Translations under genes and position numbers: made by a program | From: Roseibacterium elongatum DSM 19469 | Lineage (GTDB): Bacteria; Pseudomonadota; Alphaproteobacteria; Rhodobacterales; Rhodobacteraceae | NCBI RefSeq assembly: GCF_000590925.1 | Contig: NZ_CP004372.1 | Coordinates: forward strand, 1,841,001-1,905,000 | Length of the DNA stretch: 64,000 nt | Reading direction: 5' to 3' | Shown: positions 41,216 to 52,299 of the stretch, piece by piece | Position numbering within the stretch: position 1 is the stretch's first letter | Layout: each line of letters starts with the position of its first letter | Notes under the pieces: generated by a model | The model's database searches: none | Told to the model about the DNA's origin: nothing | Seen by the model: the letters and a program-made list of their open reading frames with translations, nothing else

Positions 41216-42139
41216 CTACACCGCGAGGTTCGGGATGATCTGCTTTTTGCGGCTGACCACGCCGGGCAGCACGACCGTGTCGCCATCTCCGCAGACGGTG
41301 GCAAAGCTCTTTTCGGCGACTTGGCGCGTCAGGTCATTGGGCAGAAGCATGGTCGATTCCTCGTTCAGGATGTCGACGATGAACAGCAGCACCTGATCGA
41401 CGCCATCTTCCTCGGCCACGGCCGGCATGGTCGCCATCAGGCTGTCCTTGCGCGACAGGACCGTCTCGGGCGAGGTGGTTTCCAGCACGCTGACGCGGAA
41501 TTTCTTGCCGCCGACCTCGTATTCCTTGCTGTCCATGCGCAGCAGCTCGGCGTCGGAAAAGGCCGATACGTCCGACTTGGCCGCGAACATCTCGGCGGCA
41601 TAGGCTGGGATGGCGACGTCCAACTCCTGGGCCAGCGCCTCGGCGATGGCGCGGTCTTCCTGGGTGGTGGTGGGGCTGCGGAATTCCAGCGTATCCGACA
41701 GGATGCAGGACAGCATCGTGCCCTTCACCCAGGCCGGGGCCTGGGCCATGTCCTTGCCGATCATCTTGTACATGATGGTCGCGGTGCAGGCGACGGGTTC
41801 GATGCGGATGTCGATGGGGCCCTTGGTTTCCAGCCCGCCGACCAGTTTGTGATGGTCGATGATGGCGGTGATGTCCGCGTCATTGATCGCGGCGGGCAGT
41901 TCGGCCGGATTGTTCGTATCTACGATGACAACAGGCTGACCGGCTTCGACCGCGTCGATGATCCGCGGCTTGGGCAGGGTCCACTTGTCAAGCATGAAGG
42001 CGGCCTCGGTGTTGGGCTCACCCAGCAGAACGGCCTCGGCGTCGCCGCCTTTGACTTCGTTCAGATACCAAGCCCAGATGATGGGCGACCCGGTGGAATC
42101 GGTGTCGGGCGACTTGTGCCCGAAAACTAGCGTGGTCAT
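41216..42139 (-). CDS. ppaC: manganese-dependent inorganic pyrophosphatase
   Basis: This class II (DHH family) pyrophosphatase (307 aa) hydrolyses PPi to drive biosynthetic reactions. LVFGHKSPDTDSTGSPI contains the first metal ligands, IVDTNNPAEL and AIIDHHKLVGG the DHH motif, and SRKKQIIPNL the C-terminal substrate-binding loop. The start is ATG 42139. The length matches the family. Confidence 0.96.
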   Translation of the reverse strand: MTTLVFGHKSPDTDSTGSPIIWAWYLNEVKGGDAEAVLLGEPNTEAAFMLDKWTLPKPRIIDAVEAGQPVVIVDTNNPAELPAAINDADITAIIDHHKLVGGLETKGPIDIRIEPVACTATIMYKMIGKDMAQAPAWVKGTMLSCILSDTLEFRSPTTTQEDRAIAEALAQELDVAIPAYAAEMFAAKSDVSAFSDAELLRMDSKEYEVGGKKFRVSVLETTSPETVLSRKDSLMATMPAVAEEDGVDQVLLFIVDILNEESTMLLPNDLTRQVAEKSFATVCGDGDTVVLPGVVSRKKQIIPNLAV

Positions 42140-42233
42140 GACGAAAAGTCCCTTTCGGCGGAAATTGCGCTCGGTCGCGGGCCGCTTAGCAAAGCGCGCG
42201 GTCGGTGTCACGGGTGTTGTGGGACATTGGCCG

Positions 42234-43679
42234 TTACGCTGCGCGCGGCTTGCGATCGGGATGTGCCGTGGCACGTCCAAGGGCATAGCCGTCCCATGCG
42301 CGCAGGTCGCGGCGCAGCAGCAGCGGCCGTGCCCGTTCGGTCATCTCGGGAAGGTGGCGCCCGGCGATCAAGCGGCGCAGGACCGGATCGTTTGCCATGG
42401 CCATCGGCCCGGAAAAAATCGTCTCGGTCCAGACCCCCTCGGCTTCGATCAGGTGATGGGCGTCGAGCAGCAGGTGGACGTAGGTCACGCCTTGTGCCGG
42501 AGCCTCGGGTCCAAGCGTCGCGATCTTCAGGTGTTCCGCCAGATGTGCCGCCCGGATCGTCACCTCAGTACTGTCGTCGCGCAGGTCCGTGGCCAGGAAC
42601 GCATGCTGGCGCGAAGCCCGGATCGTGCGCCGTGGCAGGCCGTTGCCGAATGATCCGGCCGGGATCGTGACGGGCCGCAGGGCCTTGTTGCCCGGCATCT
42701 CCGCGGCCAGCACCGTATGGCGCAGCACCAGTCGCACCGGCTGCCACCCCGCATCCAGCGTCGCGACCATGTCGCCCTCGCGCAGCGCGCAGGCCGCGAC
42801 CTGGCCGCGCGCTGTTCGAATCCTGGTGTCCGCCGCAAGGCAGATCGGCGTCTCGTAGGGATCTTCGGGCAGGGGCGCCGCCTCGATATTCACGACGTTG
42901 TCGATCAGGTCTTCAACCGTCAGGCCTTCATTCCAGTAATGGGTGAAATCCAAGGTCAGCGAGGTGCCCTCTACCCCGTCGAAGCTCAGCACCCAGACCT
43001 GCGGGTCTTCGGTTGCCGTGAGGATCACATCCTCGAGGGCAACACCCCCCACATGGATAACGTCCGACGCCGGGTTGAACCCGTCTATCGTGTCGTTGCC
43101 GTCGCCGACGGTGAAAACGATGGTGTCCGACCCACCGCCGTAGCCACCCGCGTCGATGACATCGTCGCCGGCGCCACCTGTCAGCACGTCATCGCCACTG
43201 CCACCCGTGATGGTGTCGTTGCCAGCGCCGCCGAAAAGCGTGTCGGCCCCTGACGCGCCCTCAAGCAGGTCGTCGCCATCGCCACCCGAGGCGAGGTCAT
43301 CGCCCGACTCGCCCTCGATCGTGTCGTTGCCGTCGCCGCCCGAGATCACGTCATCCTGGCTGGCGGCCTCGATCAGGTCGTCGCCATCGCCGCCCTCGAT
43401 CGTGTCGGCGCCGGATCCGCCGTCCAGCGTGTCGTTGCCAGCCCCGCCTTGCAGCAGGTCGTCCTGCGACCCGCCATCAAGTTCGTCATCGCCGTCACCC
43501 CCCAGCAGGGTGTCAGCACCCGATCCGCCGTCCAGCGAGTCGTTTCCGGTGCCGCCCGACAAGCTGTCGTTGCCGGACTTGCCCCGCAGGGTATCGTCGC
43601 CGGCATCGCCGTCGATATCGTCGTCCTGCCACGACCCGTTCAGCTTGTCGTCGCCCGGTGTTCCATTGATGGTGGCCAT
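42234..43679 (-). CDS. RTX calcium-repeat protein with C-terminal Hint domain
   Basis: The protein is 481 aa long. Residues 1-190 hold about twenty RTX nonapeptide-type units (GGxGxDxLx variants such as GGAGNDTLD, GGDGDDLIE), which fold as a Ca-binding beta roll in secreted proteins. A beta domain follows (about 190-270), then a Hint domain starting at Cys in CLAADTRIRTARGQV with LREGDMVATLDAGWQPVRLV and SRQHAFLATD. Hint domains self-cleave in hedgehog and inteins. Here there is no C-terminal extein, so processing is uncertain. Export by a type I system is expected, but no such genes are nearby. Confidence 0.85.
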   Translation of the reverse strand: MATINGTPGDDKLNGSWQDDDIDGDAGDDTLRGKSGNDSLSGGTGNDSLDGGSGADTLLGGDGDDELDGGSQDDLLQGGAGNDTLDGGSGADTIEGGDGDDLIEAASQDDVISGGDGNDTIEGESGDDLASGGDGDDLLEGASGADTLFGGAGNDTITGGSGDDVLTGGAGDDVIDAGGYGGGSDTIVFTVGDGNDTIDGFNPASDVIHVGGVALEDVILTATEDPQVWVLSFDGVEGTSLTLDFTHYWNEGLTVEDLIDNVVNIEAAPLPEDPYETPICLAADTRIRTARGQVAACALREGDMVATLDAGWQPVRLVLRHTVLAAEMPGNKALRPVTIPAGSFGNGLPRRTIRASRQHAFLATDLRDDSTEVTIRAAHLAEHLKIATLGPEAPAQGVTYVHLLLDAHHLIEAEGVWTETIFSGPMAMANDPVLRRLIAGRHLPEMTERARPLLLRRDLRAWDGYALGRATAHPDRKPRAA

Positions 43680-43816
43680 GAACGCGCCAAATCGAAAAAC
43701 TGCCTCATTCGTCGGGGTGGGCCCCGATCTCCCTTTGCACTATGCCATGGATTTGCCACGAAAGATACGGCTCGGCGGCAGCGTGATAAATTTGGCCGGT
43801 GACGCGGAACGGGCTG

Positions 43817-43845
43817 TTGACACGCGCTGGCGGCCTGCCTATCTC
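43817..43845 (+). promoter_or_regulatory. groESL promoter
   Basis: TTGACA (43817-43822), a 17-base spacer and TATCTC (43840-43845) lie immediately before the CIRCE element and 71 bases before groES. This is a near-consensus sigma-70-type promoter. Confidence 0.75.
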
Positions 43846-43852
43846 CGCGCTG

Positions 43853-43879
43853 TTGGCACTCATACCGAGAGAGTGCCAA
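43853..43879 (+). promoter_or_regulatory. CIRCE operator (HrcA binding site)
   Basis: TTGGCACTC (43853-43861), nine bases, GAGTGCCAA (43871-43879) is a perfect CIRCE inverted repeat at the expected transcription start of groESL. HrcA would repress here until heat shock. hrcA itself is not in the window. Confidence 0.95.
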
Positions 43880-43915
43880 CGAAAGAACAACCGAACCCAG
43901 AGGAGAGTTCGACAG

Positions 43916-44203
43916 ATGGCATTCAAACCGCTGCATGACCGTGTGCTGGTCCGCCGTGTTGAAAGCGACGAAAAGACCAAGGGCGGTCTGATCATCCCCG
44001 ACAGCGCCAAGGAAAAGCCCGCCGAGGGCGAGATCGTCGCCGTGGGCGCCGGCGCCCGTGACGACGATGGCGACCGCATCGCGATGGACGTCAAGGAAGG
44101 CGATCGCATCCTGTTCGGCAAGTGGTCGGGCACCGAGGTCACCGTCGACGGCGAAGAACTGCTGATCATGAAGGAAACGGACATCCTCGGCATCATCGCC
44201 TGA
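43916..44203 (+). CDS. groES: co-chaperonin GroES
   Basis: This lid of the GroEL folding chamber (95 aa) opens with [33 protein letters not shown] (with the mobile loop) and ends DILGIIA. It is controlled by a CIRCE element and a sigma-70-like promoter. AGAGGAG precedes the ATG. Confidence 0.97.
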   Translation: MAFKPLHDRVLVRRVESDEKTKGGLIIPDSAKEKPAEGEIVAVGAGARDDDGDRIAMDVKEGDRILFGKWSGTEVTVDGEELLIMKETDILGIIA

Positions 44204-44209
44204 GTGTAG

Positions 44210-45913
<1,704 letters not shown>

Positions 45914-45937
45914 TCCTGCTGCCGCAGTCGAACACGC

Positions 45938-45963
45938 AAAGGCCCGCCATCGCGCGGGCCTTT
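45938..45963 (+). terminator. groESL terminator
   Basis: AAAGGCCCGC (45938-45947), loop CATCGC, GCGGGCCTTT (45954-45963): a perfect 10-bp stem ending in T residues. Confidence 0.82.
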
Positions 45964-46041
45964 GTCATGTCTGAAAGGTGCCTTTCCTTCATCAACCGCC
46001 GCGGCTAGCGTCCGTGACGCAACGAAGCGAGGGGGGCGCGC

Positions 46042-46812
46042 GTGTCAGACCACAAAACCGCAATCGTGACCGGGGCGGCGCGGGGCATCGGGCTTGCCAC
46101 CACGCATCTGTTCCTCGCCGAAGGGCTGTCCGTCGCCATGGTCGACCGCGATGCCGAGGAACTGCAGCGCGCCGCAGACGGGTTGGAGCGCGTCCTGCCG
46201 CTTCCCTACGACGTGTCGATCCCCGAACAGGTGGATGCGATCATGGCCGAAACCATCCAGCATTTCGGTCGCATCGACTGCCTTGTGAACAACGCAGGCG
46301 TGGCCGATTTCGGCCCGATCGAGGACACGAGCTTTGCCCGCTGGCGCACGGTGATGGAGACCAATCTCGACGGCGTGTTCCTGTGCTCGCAGGCCGCCAT
46401 CCCGCATCTGAAAAAGACACGCGGCGCGATCGTGAACATCGCGTCGATCTCGGGGTTGCGCGCCTCGACCCTGCGGGTGGCCTATGGCACCTCGAAGGCG
46501 GCGGTCATCCACCTGACCCAGCAACAGGCGGCGGAACTGGGCGAATACGGCATCCGGGCGAATTGTGTCGCGCCGGGGCCGGTGCGCACGAAACTGGCCA
46601 TGGCCGTCCACACGCCAGAGATCATCGACGCCTATCACGACGCCATCCCGCTCAATCGCTACGGGGCGGAGGACGAGATCGCACATGTCATCGCCTTTCT
46701 GTGTTCCGACAAGGCGAGCTATGTGACAGGGCAATTGATCTCGGCCGATGGCGGGTTCGAAAGCACCGGCATCGGGTTGCCGGCAGTGCGCGCAAAGGGG
46801 GACTTCGCATGA
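46042..46812 (+). CDS. SDR-family oxidoreductase
   Basis: This classical short-chain dehydrogenase (256 aa) has TGAARGIG (residues 10-17), NNAGVADFG, the catalytic Ser in IASISG and YGTSK with the catalytic Tyr and Lys. It most resembles sugar or hydroxy-acid dehydrogenases. The start is GTG 46042. Its stop overlaps the next gene's ATG. The pair may act in one catabolic route whose substrate is not evident. Confidence 0.88.
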   Translation: MSDHKTAIVTGAARGIGLATTHLFLAEGLSVAMVDRDAEELQRAADGLERVLPLPYDVSIPEQVDAIMAETIQHFGRIDCLVNNAGVADFGPIEDTSFARWRTVMETNLDGVFLCSQAAIPHLKKTRGAIVNIASISGLRASTLRVAYGTSKAAVIHLTQQQAAELGEYGIRANCVAPGPVRTKLAMAVHTPEIIDAYHDAIPLNRYGAEDEIAHVIAFLCSDKASYVTGQLISADGGFESTGIGLPAVRAKGDFA

Positions 46813-47669
46813 ACCAGATCGGTATTGTCGGGCTCGGCCGCATGGGGTCGGCCATTGCCGCAAGACTGGCCGCCCAAGGCCATCCCGTCGCCGGATGGAC
46901 GCGGTCCGGGCTGACGCCCGAGCGCGCCGAGGCATTGGGGATCGCGCGGGCCGAAACCCTTCCGGATCTGGTCGCGGCCTCGGAGACCTTGATCTTGTCG
47001 CTTTATGACGATGCGGCTGTGGCGGCGGTGCTCGACACGGTGCTTGGGCTGCCGCTCGACGGGAAACTGATCGTCGAGACCTCGACCGTGTCGCCGCAGC
47101 AGGTGCAAAGCCGCGCTGCGGATGTCGCCGCGAAGGGGGCCTCGATCCTCGACGCCCCGATCTCGGGCGGGCCCGAACTGGTCGCAGAAGGGGAATGCGG
47201 GATCTTTGTCGGTGGCGATACCGCCGCCGCAGAGCGTTTCGCGCCGATCGGCGCGGTTCTATCCGACAAACTGGCGCATGTCGGGCCGCTTGGCACGGGC
47301 GTGGCGATGAAAATCGTGAACAACGGGGTGCTTCAGGGGTATTTCGCGACCCTGGCCGAAATGATGCGGATCGCAAAGCGCGCGGGACTGCCGTTCGAGA
47401 CGGCGCTGCGCATCATCGCCAAGGGGCCGGCGGGAACACCCATGCTGACCGCGCGTCTGCCGAGGATGTTGGGCCACGAGGATGGCGTCGGGTTCCCGAT
47501 TTCCGGCGTGGCCAAGGATAACGCCGTGTTTCGGCAGGTCGCGACGGAACTGGGTGTCGAGGCCGCAACCCTCGCCCTGGCCGACGCGCTGTGGCAAACC
47601 GGGATCGCCGATGGCCTGGCCGATGCGGATGTCGCCATGCAATTGCCGCACGCTTATGACAACGCCTGA
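46809..47669 (+). CDS. NAD-binding 3-hydroxyisobutyrate/6-phosphogluconate-type dehydrogenase
   Basis: This beta-hydroxyacid dehydrogenase (286 aa) has the Rossmann motif IGIVGLGRMGSAIAARL (residues 4-20), the substrate loop DAPISGGPELVAEGECGIFVGG and the catalytic lysine in MKIVNNGVLQ. The family includes 3-hydroxyisobutyrate, tartronate semialdehyde and gamma-hydroxybutyrate dehydrogenases. It is translationally coupled to the SDR gene (ATGA). Confidence 0.87.
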   Translation: MNQIGIVGLGRMGSAIAARLAAQGHPVAGWTRSGLTPERAEALGIARAETLPDLVAASETLILSLYDDAAVAAVLDTVLGLPLDGKLIVETSTVSPQQVQSRAADVAAKGASILDAPISGGPELVAEGECGIFVGGDTAAAERFAPIGAVLSDKLAHVGPLGTGVAMKIVNNGVLQGYFATLAEMMRIAKRAGLPFETALRIIAKGPAGTPMLTARLPRMLGHEDGVGFPISGVAKDNAVFRQVATELGVEAATLALADALWQTGIADGLADADVAMQLPHAYDNA

Positions 47670-47831
47670 CGAGTCGCCCGGCCGCACCATGCCATGAGGC
47701 AGATCAAGGCGCCGGGGCCCGACCTGGCGCAGCGTGGCGTCCGTGCTGGCCGGCCTTGGTGGCGGCCGAATCCCGCCTGACATCCCCGGTTCCGGCACGC
47801 ATGTGCCTTGTTCGGAACCCGGAGGTCCAGG

Positions 47832-49013
47832 ATGCCCCGAAACGTCATAGCTGCCGTTCTTGCCGCCCTTGTCGTGCTGCCATTGGCCGCGACGGCGCAG
47901 GAGGATGAGACGGCCACCACCGTTTTTGCCGATGACCGCTACATCGCCGGTGGGGATGTCGAGATCGACGAGACCACGACCGGCGATCTCTTCGCTGCCG
48001 GAGAAGAGGTCACCCTGTCGGCCGATGTCGACGGCGCCGCCCATATGGCCGGGCGGCGCCTGAGTATCGAGGCGCCCGTCGCCGGGGCGCTTTATGCGGC
48101 CGGTTACGAGATCGACGTCGAGGCGGCGATAGACGGGCCCGTCTCGGTGTTCGGGGCCGATGTCGAGATCGAGACGACACTTGGGGGGAACCTGCGCGCC
48201 TTCGCCTCGGACCTCAGCCTGTCCGGCGCGGTGGGCGGGTCGGCGATTCTGGCCGCCGACGAGTTGGACCTTGATGCCACGATCGAAGGCGATGTGATGC
48301 TGTCGGCCGGCGAGATCGAGTTTGGCGATGACGCCCGCATCACCGGGCAGCTTATCCTCTATGCCGAAGAAGGCGACGCCCCCGCGATCCCCGAGGCCGT
48401 GGTGCCGGCCGACCGGATCGAGTTGCGCGATATCGAAGGTTGGGATCGCGATGTCGGTCCCTCGATGCGCGATCTGCGCCGCGCAGGCTGGGCCGCCGCG
48501 ATCCGTGGCTTCGCGTTCAGCGTGCTGCTCGTCGCCGTCATCGCCGCCGTGGCCATCGTCGTCCTGCCCGAGCGGGTCATCCATTGGCGCGAAAGGGCCC
48601 TGGCCGAGCCGGGCCGCAGCCTTGCCTGGGGGTTCGGAACCCTGTCGCTGATCTGGGGCGCGGGGGTGGTGCTGGCCTTTACCATCTTCGGCCTGCCACT
48701 TCTTCCGGCGGCTTTCCTGATCGGCGCGGCGCTGGCCTATGCCGGCTATGTGCTGGGGTCCTATGTGCTGGGCGTTGCCATCTGGCTGAAGCTGGGCAAC
48801 GCGATGCCGACCGACACGTTGCCAAAGGTCGGGCTGGCCGCTCTGGGCGCGGTTCTGGCCGGGGTGGTCGCCTTGATCCCCTTGCTTGGGTGGCTGTTCG
48901 TCATGGCGCTGGCGCTTTACGGCTTGGGGGCTTTGGTGAACAGCTATCGCGCCCGCCGCAATGACAAGGGCGATAGTGGCGGGTCTGATCCCGCGCCCGA
49001 ACCGATGCCCTGA
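47832..49013 (+). CDS. bactofilin-like polymer-forming domain protein with membrane anchor
   Basis: The protein (393 aa) has a signal peptide (residues 1-23, ending AATAQ), a repetitive beta-solenoid-like region (about 30-180; ADVDGAAHMAGRRLSIEAPVAGALYAAGYEIDVEAAIDGPVSVFGADVEIE pattern) and a C-terminal half with four hydrophobic spans (about 230-370). Bactofilins are normally cytoplasmic and lack membrane spans, so an exported solenoid plus membrane domain is a variation of uncertain function. GGAGGT lies upstream, and a hairpin (47788-47819) immediately precedes the ribosome site. Confidence 0.72.
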   Translation: MPRNVIAAVLAALVVLPLAATAQEDETATTVFADDRYIAGGDVEIDETTTGDLFAAGEEVTLSADVDGAAHMAGRRLSIEAPVAGALYAAGYEIDVEAAIDGPVSVFGADVEIETTLGGNLRAFASDLSLSGAVGGSAILAADELDLDATIEGDVMLSAGEIEFGDDARITGQLILYAEEGDAPAIPEAVVPADRIELRDIEGWDRDVGPSMRDLRRAGWAAAIRGFAFSVLLVAVIAAVAIVVLPERVIHWRERALAEPGRSLAWGFGTLSLIWGAGVVLAFTIFGLPLLPAAFLIGAALAYAGYVLGSYVLGVAIWLKLGNAMPTDTLPKVGLAALGAVLAGVVALIPLLGWLFVMALALYGLGALVNSYRARRNDKGDSGGSDPAPEPMP

Positions 49014-49052
49014 GGGGTTCCCTTCGTCGGGGAAATCGCGCATTGGGCGGGC

Positions 49053-50184
49053 ATGACCGGCCAATGCCTCACCTTCGACAAGGCCCGCGTGCTGACGCCT
49101 GAGGGCGTCGGCATCGCGTCGCTGTCGATTGCGGGCGGCGTGATCACCCAAGCGCCGCAGGCGCGGCGCATCGACCTGTCGGGCTATCTGGTTCTGCCGG
49201 GCATCGTGGACCTGCACGGCGACGGGTTCGAACGCCATGTCGCGCCGCGCCGGGGCCTCGTCGGGGATCTGGGTCCCGGTCTGCGCGGGCTCGAGGCGGA
49301 ACTGGCCGCCAATGGCATCACCACCGCCGTCCTGGCGCAATACTGGTCATGGGGAGGGGGGGATGCGCGCACCTGCCTTCGCGAAACGTCTGGCCGAGGC
49401 GCTGAGGACGCACAGGGAACGCGCCGCGCTGATCTATCAGCTGCGCCTTGAACTGGGGTGCATGATCGAGACGGGCGAGGTTCTGGACTTCATCGACGAT
49501 TACGAAATCCCCTTCGTGGTGTTCAACGACCACCTGCCGCATGACGCGCTGGCCAGCGGCAAGCGCCCCCCGTCGCTCCAGGGGCAGGCGCTGAAATCCG
49601 GCCGCTCGCCCGAGACGCATCGGGCGCTGATGCAATCCCTGCATGACGCCATGCCCGAGATCCGCGCCAAGCTGCCGGCCTTCTGCGCAGATCTTGCCGC
49701 GCGTGGCATACGGATGGGCAGCCATGACGACAGGACCGCCCAAGACCGGACGACATGGCGCGAGATGGGGGCACGGATCGCCGAATTTCCCATGGCCCGA
49801 GCCCCGGCCGCCGCGGGCGACCCCGTGATCCTGGGCGCGCCCAACGTGGTCCGCGGCGGCAGTCACAAGAAGAAATCGATCTCGGCCCTCGATCTGCTGC
49901 AGGACGGGCTTTGTGATGCCCTGTGTTCCGATTACTTCTATCCGGCCCCCTTCGCCGCCGCCGGCAAGTTGGTCGCGCTGGGCTGGTCGCTGCGCGATGC
50001 CTGGGCCTTGGTGTCCTTGCGGCCGGCGCAGATGATCGGTCTGCACGATCGGGGCGCGCTGATGCCCGGGAAACGCGCCGATTTGCTGATCACCGACCCG
50101 GATCTGGGCCAGGTCCACGCTACCATTGCCGGGGGACAGGTCACCTGGCTTGCGGGCGATCTGGCCGCACGGATGATCGGATGA
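49053..50184 (+). pseudogene. phnM: PhnM-type phosphonate diphosphatase, one-base frameshift
   Basis: The N-terminal frame (LTFDKARVLTPEG to QYWSW; VDLHGDGFERH with amidohydrolase metal ligands) breaks at a G4-A-G7 run at 49351-49362. The rest (MRAPAFAKRLAEAL... SHDDRT, ILGAPNVVRGGSHKKK, ALCSDYFYPA) continues in another frame to 50184. One extra G explains it, giving WSWEGGMRAP. PhnM is an amidohydrolase that removes pyrophosphate from ribose 1-methylphosphonate 5-triphosphate. No other C-P lyase genes are nearby. The homopolymer position makes a sequencing error likely. Confidence 0.83.
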
Positions 50185-51059
50185 GCGCCGCGCGCCTGAT
50201 CGGCCTCGTCAGCCTGGCGATGCTGGCCTTTGCCGCGAACTCGATCCTCAATCGCGCCGCGGTCGGAGGGGGCGAGATCGACGCCCTGTCCTTTGCCATC
50301 CTGCGCGCCGTCTCGGGCGCGATCATGTTGTCGGCGCTGGTGCTGGCGCGGCGCCGCCGCGTGCCTGTCCTGCGGCCCCAGCGTGTCGTCGGGGCCGGGG
50401 CGCTGACGCTGTACTTGCTGGGCTTTTCCGTCGCCTATGTGCAGATCGATGCGGGCCTCGGGGCGCTGATCCTGTTCGGGGCGGTGCAGGTCACGATGTT
50501 CGCCGGGGGCGTCGTCGGCGGAGATCGCCCGCCCGCCCGGCGCTGGATCGGGGCGGCGGTGGCGCTTGTAGGGTTGGGGTGGCTGATCTGGCCTGCCGGC
50601 GCGATCAGCGTGCCGCCCATGGCCGCGGCCGCGATGCTGGCGGCCGGGGTGGGCTGGGGCGTCTACTCGCTGGCCGGGCGCGGCGCGACCGACCCTTTGG
50701 CGGAAACCGCGGCCAATTTCGCCTGGGCCGCGCCGCTCTGCCTGTTGCCCGTGCTGCTGTTGCCCGCGTCGCCCGAGGCGAGCCCGCCGACGAGTTACGG
50801 GGTGGCGCTGGCGGTGGTGTCGGGCGCGATCACCTCGGGGTTGGGCTATGCGCTGTGGTATGCGGTTCTGCCGCGCATGGCGCCCTCGGTTTCCGGGCTG
50901 GTGCAACTGTCGGTGCCGGTCATCGCCGCGGCCGCGGGCGTGGCCCTGCTGGGCGAGGGGCTGAGCCTGCGCATGCTGGGGGCCGGGGCGCTGACCCTGG
51001 GCGGCATCGCGTACGGCCTTGGCGCATTTCACATGATCAGGGGTTCCAGGGCGTCATAG
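50181..51059 (+). CDS. DMT/EamA family transporter
   Basis: This inner-membrane protein (292 aa) has ten hydrophobic spans as two EamA repeats (SLAMLAFAANSILNRAAV near the start; MLAAGVGWGVYSLAGRGA in the middle). The family exports amino acids, nucleosides and other metabolites. The substrate is unknown. Its ATG overlaps the phnM stop. Its 3' end overlaps the convergent Nudix gene by 31 bases. Confidence 0.88.
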   Translation: MSAARLIGLVSLAMLAFAANSILNRAAVGGGEIDALSFAILRAVSGAIMLSALVLARRRRVPVLRPQRVVGAGALTLYLLGFSVAYVQIDAGLGALILFGAVQVTMFAGGVVGGDRPPARRWIGAAVALVGLGWLIWPAGAISVPPMAAAAMLAAGVGWGVYSLAGRGATDPLAETAANFAWAAPLCLLPVLLLPASPEASPPTSYGVALAVVSGAITSGLGYALWYAVLPRMAPSVSGLVQLSVPVIAAAAGVALLGEGLSLRMLGAGALTLGGIAYGLGAFHMIRGSRAS

Positions 51060-51481
51060 CCGACACTGTCGCCCCAGGCGATGTCGGGCAGGCTGTCGGG
51101 CTTGTAGCGCAGGCGCGCCATGTCGGCGCGGCTGGCGAGGATGCGTTGTGTCACGATCCCTTCGGGATCGGTCCAGGGCGCACGGGGATCGCCCGAGACC
51201 AGCGACACCCGGAAATACACGTCGACCTGGTGAAAATCGCGGCTGCGCGAGTGGAACTCGTTCACAAGGCATGGCGCGCCGACGGCGACGGTCAGGCCGG
51301 TTTCCTCGTGAAACTCGCGCATCAGGTTTTCGGGCAGGGAGGAATGCGGCTCGACCCCGCCGCCGGGCGCGCAAAGCAGGTCGGATTTCCCGCCCCCCCA
51401 GGCGTTGACGAGGAGCAGCCGGTTCTCGATCAGGAGCAGGCCGCGCACGGCCAGTCGGGGGCGGTTTCCGGGGCGTGACAT
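51029..51481 (-). CDS. Nudix hydrolase family protein
   Basis: This protein (150 aa) carries a Nudix box reading [23 protein letters not shown]. The metal-binding REFHEETGL part is intact, but the first conserved Glu of GX5E is Ser. It would hydrolyse a nucleoside diphosphate linked compound. The ATG at 51481 is chosen over 51517 because [25 protein letters not shown] fits the family start. Confidence 0.8.
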   Translation of the reverse strand: MSRPGNRPRLAVRGLLLIENRLLLVNAWGGGKSDLLCAPGGGVEPHSSLPENLMREFHEETGLTVAVGAPCLVNEFHSRSRDFHQVDVYFRVSLVSGDPRAPWTDPEGIVTQRILASRADMARLRYKPDSLPDIAWGDSVGYDALEPLIM

Positions 51482-51558
51482 GGGCGCGAGCCTGCCGTGA
51501 CGCTGCGTCGGCGGCAAGCCCCCTCGGCAAGGGCGCGCGGGTGCCCTATCTCTGGTCC

Positions 51559-52299
51559 ATGCGCCGGTCTTTCGCTTCTCTCGCCGTTCTGCTTGCCATC
51601 GTCTTGTCCGCGTCGTCGGCGCGCGCGCAGGAGTGCGTGGTCCTGCTGCACGGATTGGCGCGGACCGAGGCGTCGCTCCTTCTGATGGAAGAGGCGCTGG
51701 AGGCCGAGGGCTACCGTGTCGTCAACCGGGGATATCCCTCGACCCGCGCGTCCATTGCCGAGCTTGCGCCGCGAACCCTGTTGCCGGCCATGGCCCAATG
51801 TGGGGCCGAGCGTGTGCATTTCGTGACCCATTCCATGGGGGGAATCCTGCTGCGCTACTGGATCGCCGCGCATCGTCCCGCGCGGCTGGGGCGTGTGGTG
51901 ATGCTGGCCCCGCCAAATGGCGGCTCGGAACTGGTCGATGTCCTGGGGCCGCTGGAGCCGTTCGAATGGATGAACGGCCCGGCCGGCATGCAGCTTGGCA
52001 CCGGGGACGAGGATCTGCCGCGTTCACTGCCGGATGTGGATTTCGACCTGGGTGTGATCGCCGGGGATCGGACGCTGAACCCGATCTATTCCGCCCTCAT
52101 TCCCGGGCCGGATGACGGCAAGGTCGCCGTGGACCGGACCCGCGTCACCGGCATGGCGGATCACATCGTGCTGCCCGTCACCCATACGTTCATGATGAAC
52201 AGTCCGCTGGTGATCGCCGAGGTCGTGACGTTTCTGCGCAGTGGCGTGTTCGATCACGACATGGAATTCTTCGACGCGGTGGAAGAGATCATCGAGTGA
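51559..52299 (+). CDS. exported alpha/beta hydrolase (lipase-like)
   Basis: This protein (246 aa) has a signal peptide ([23 protein letters not shown]), then [16 protein letters not shown] with the oxyanion HG motif. The nucleophile elbow [12 protein letters not shown] and a late His in [11 protein letters not shown] follow. These are features of PGAP1-like and lipase-type alpha/beta hydrolases. It probably acts in the periplasm on esters or lipids. A repeat element begins at its stop codon. Confidence 0.82.
   Translation: MRRSFASLAVLLAIVLSASSARAQECVVLLHGLARTEASLLLMEEALEAEGYRVVNRGYPSTRASIAELAPRTLLPAMAQCGAERVHFVTHSMGGILLRYWIAAHRPARLGRVVMLAPPNGGSELVDVLGPLEPFEWMNGPAGMQLGTGDEDLPRSLPDVDFDLGVIAGDRTLNPIYSALIPGPDDGKVAVDRTRVTGMADHIVLPVTHTFMMNSPLVIAEVVTFLRSGVFDHDMEFFDAVEEIIE

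Noticed and set aside
42810..42825. tRNA T-loop (TTCGAATCC)
   Set aside because: The match lies inside the Hint coding sequence and no acceptor, D or anticodon stems can be formed around it.
42234..43679. CRISPR or tandem DNA repeat
   Set aside because: The short periodic pattern is RTX coding repeats in frame, with varied codons and no uniform spacers.
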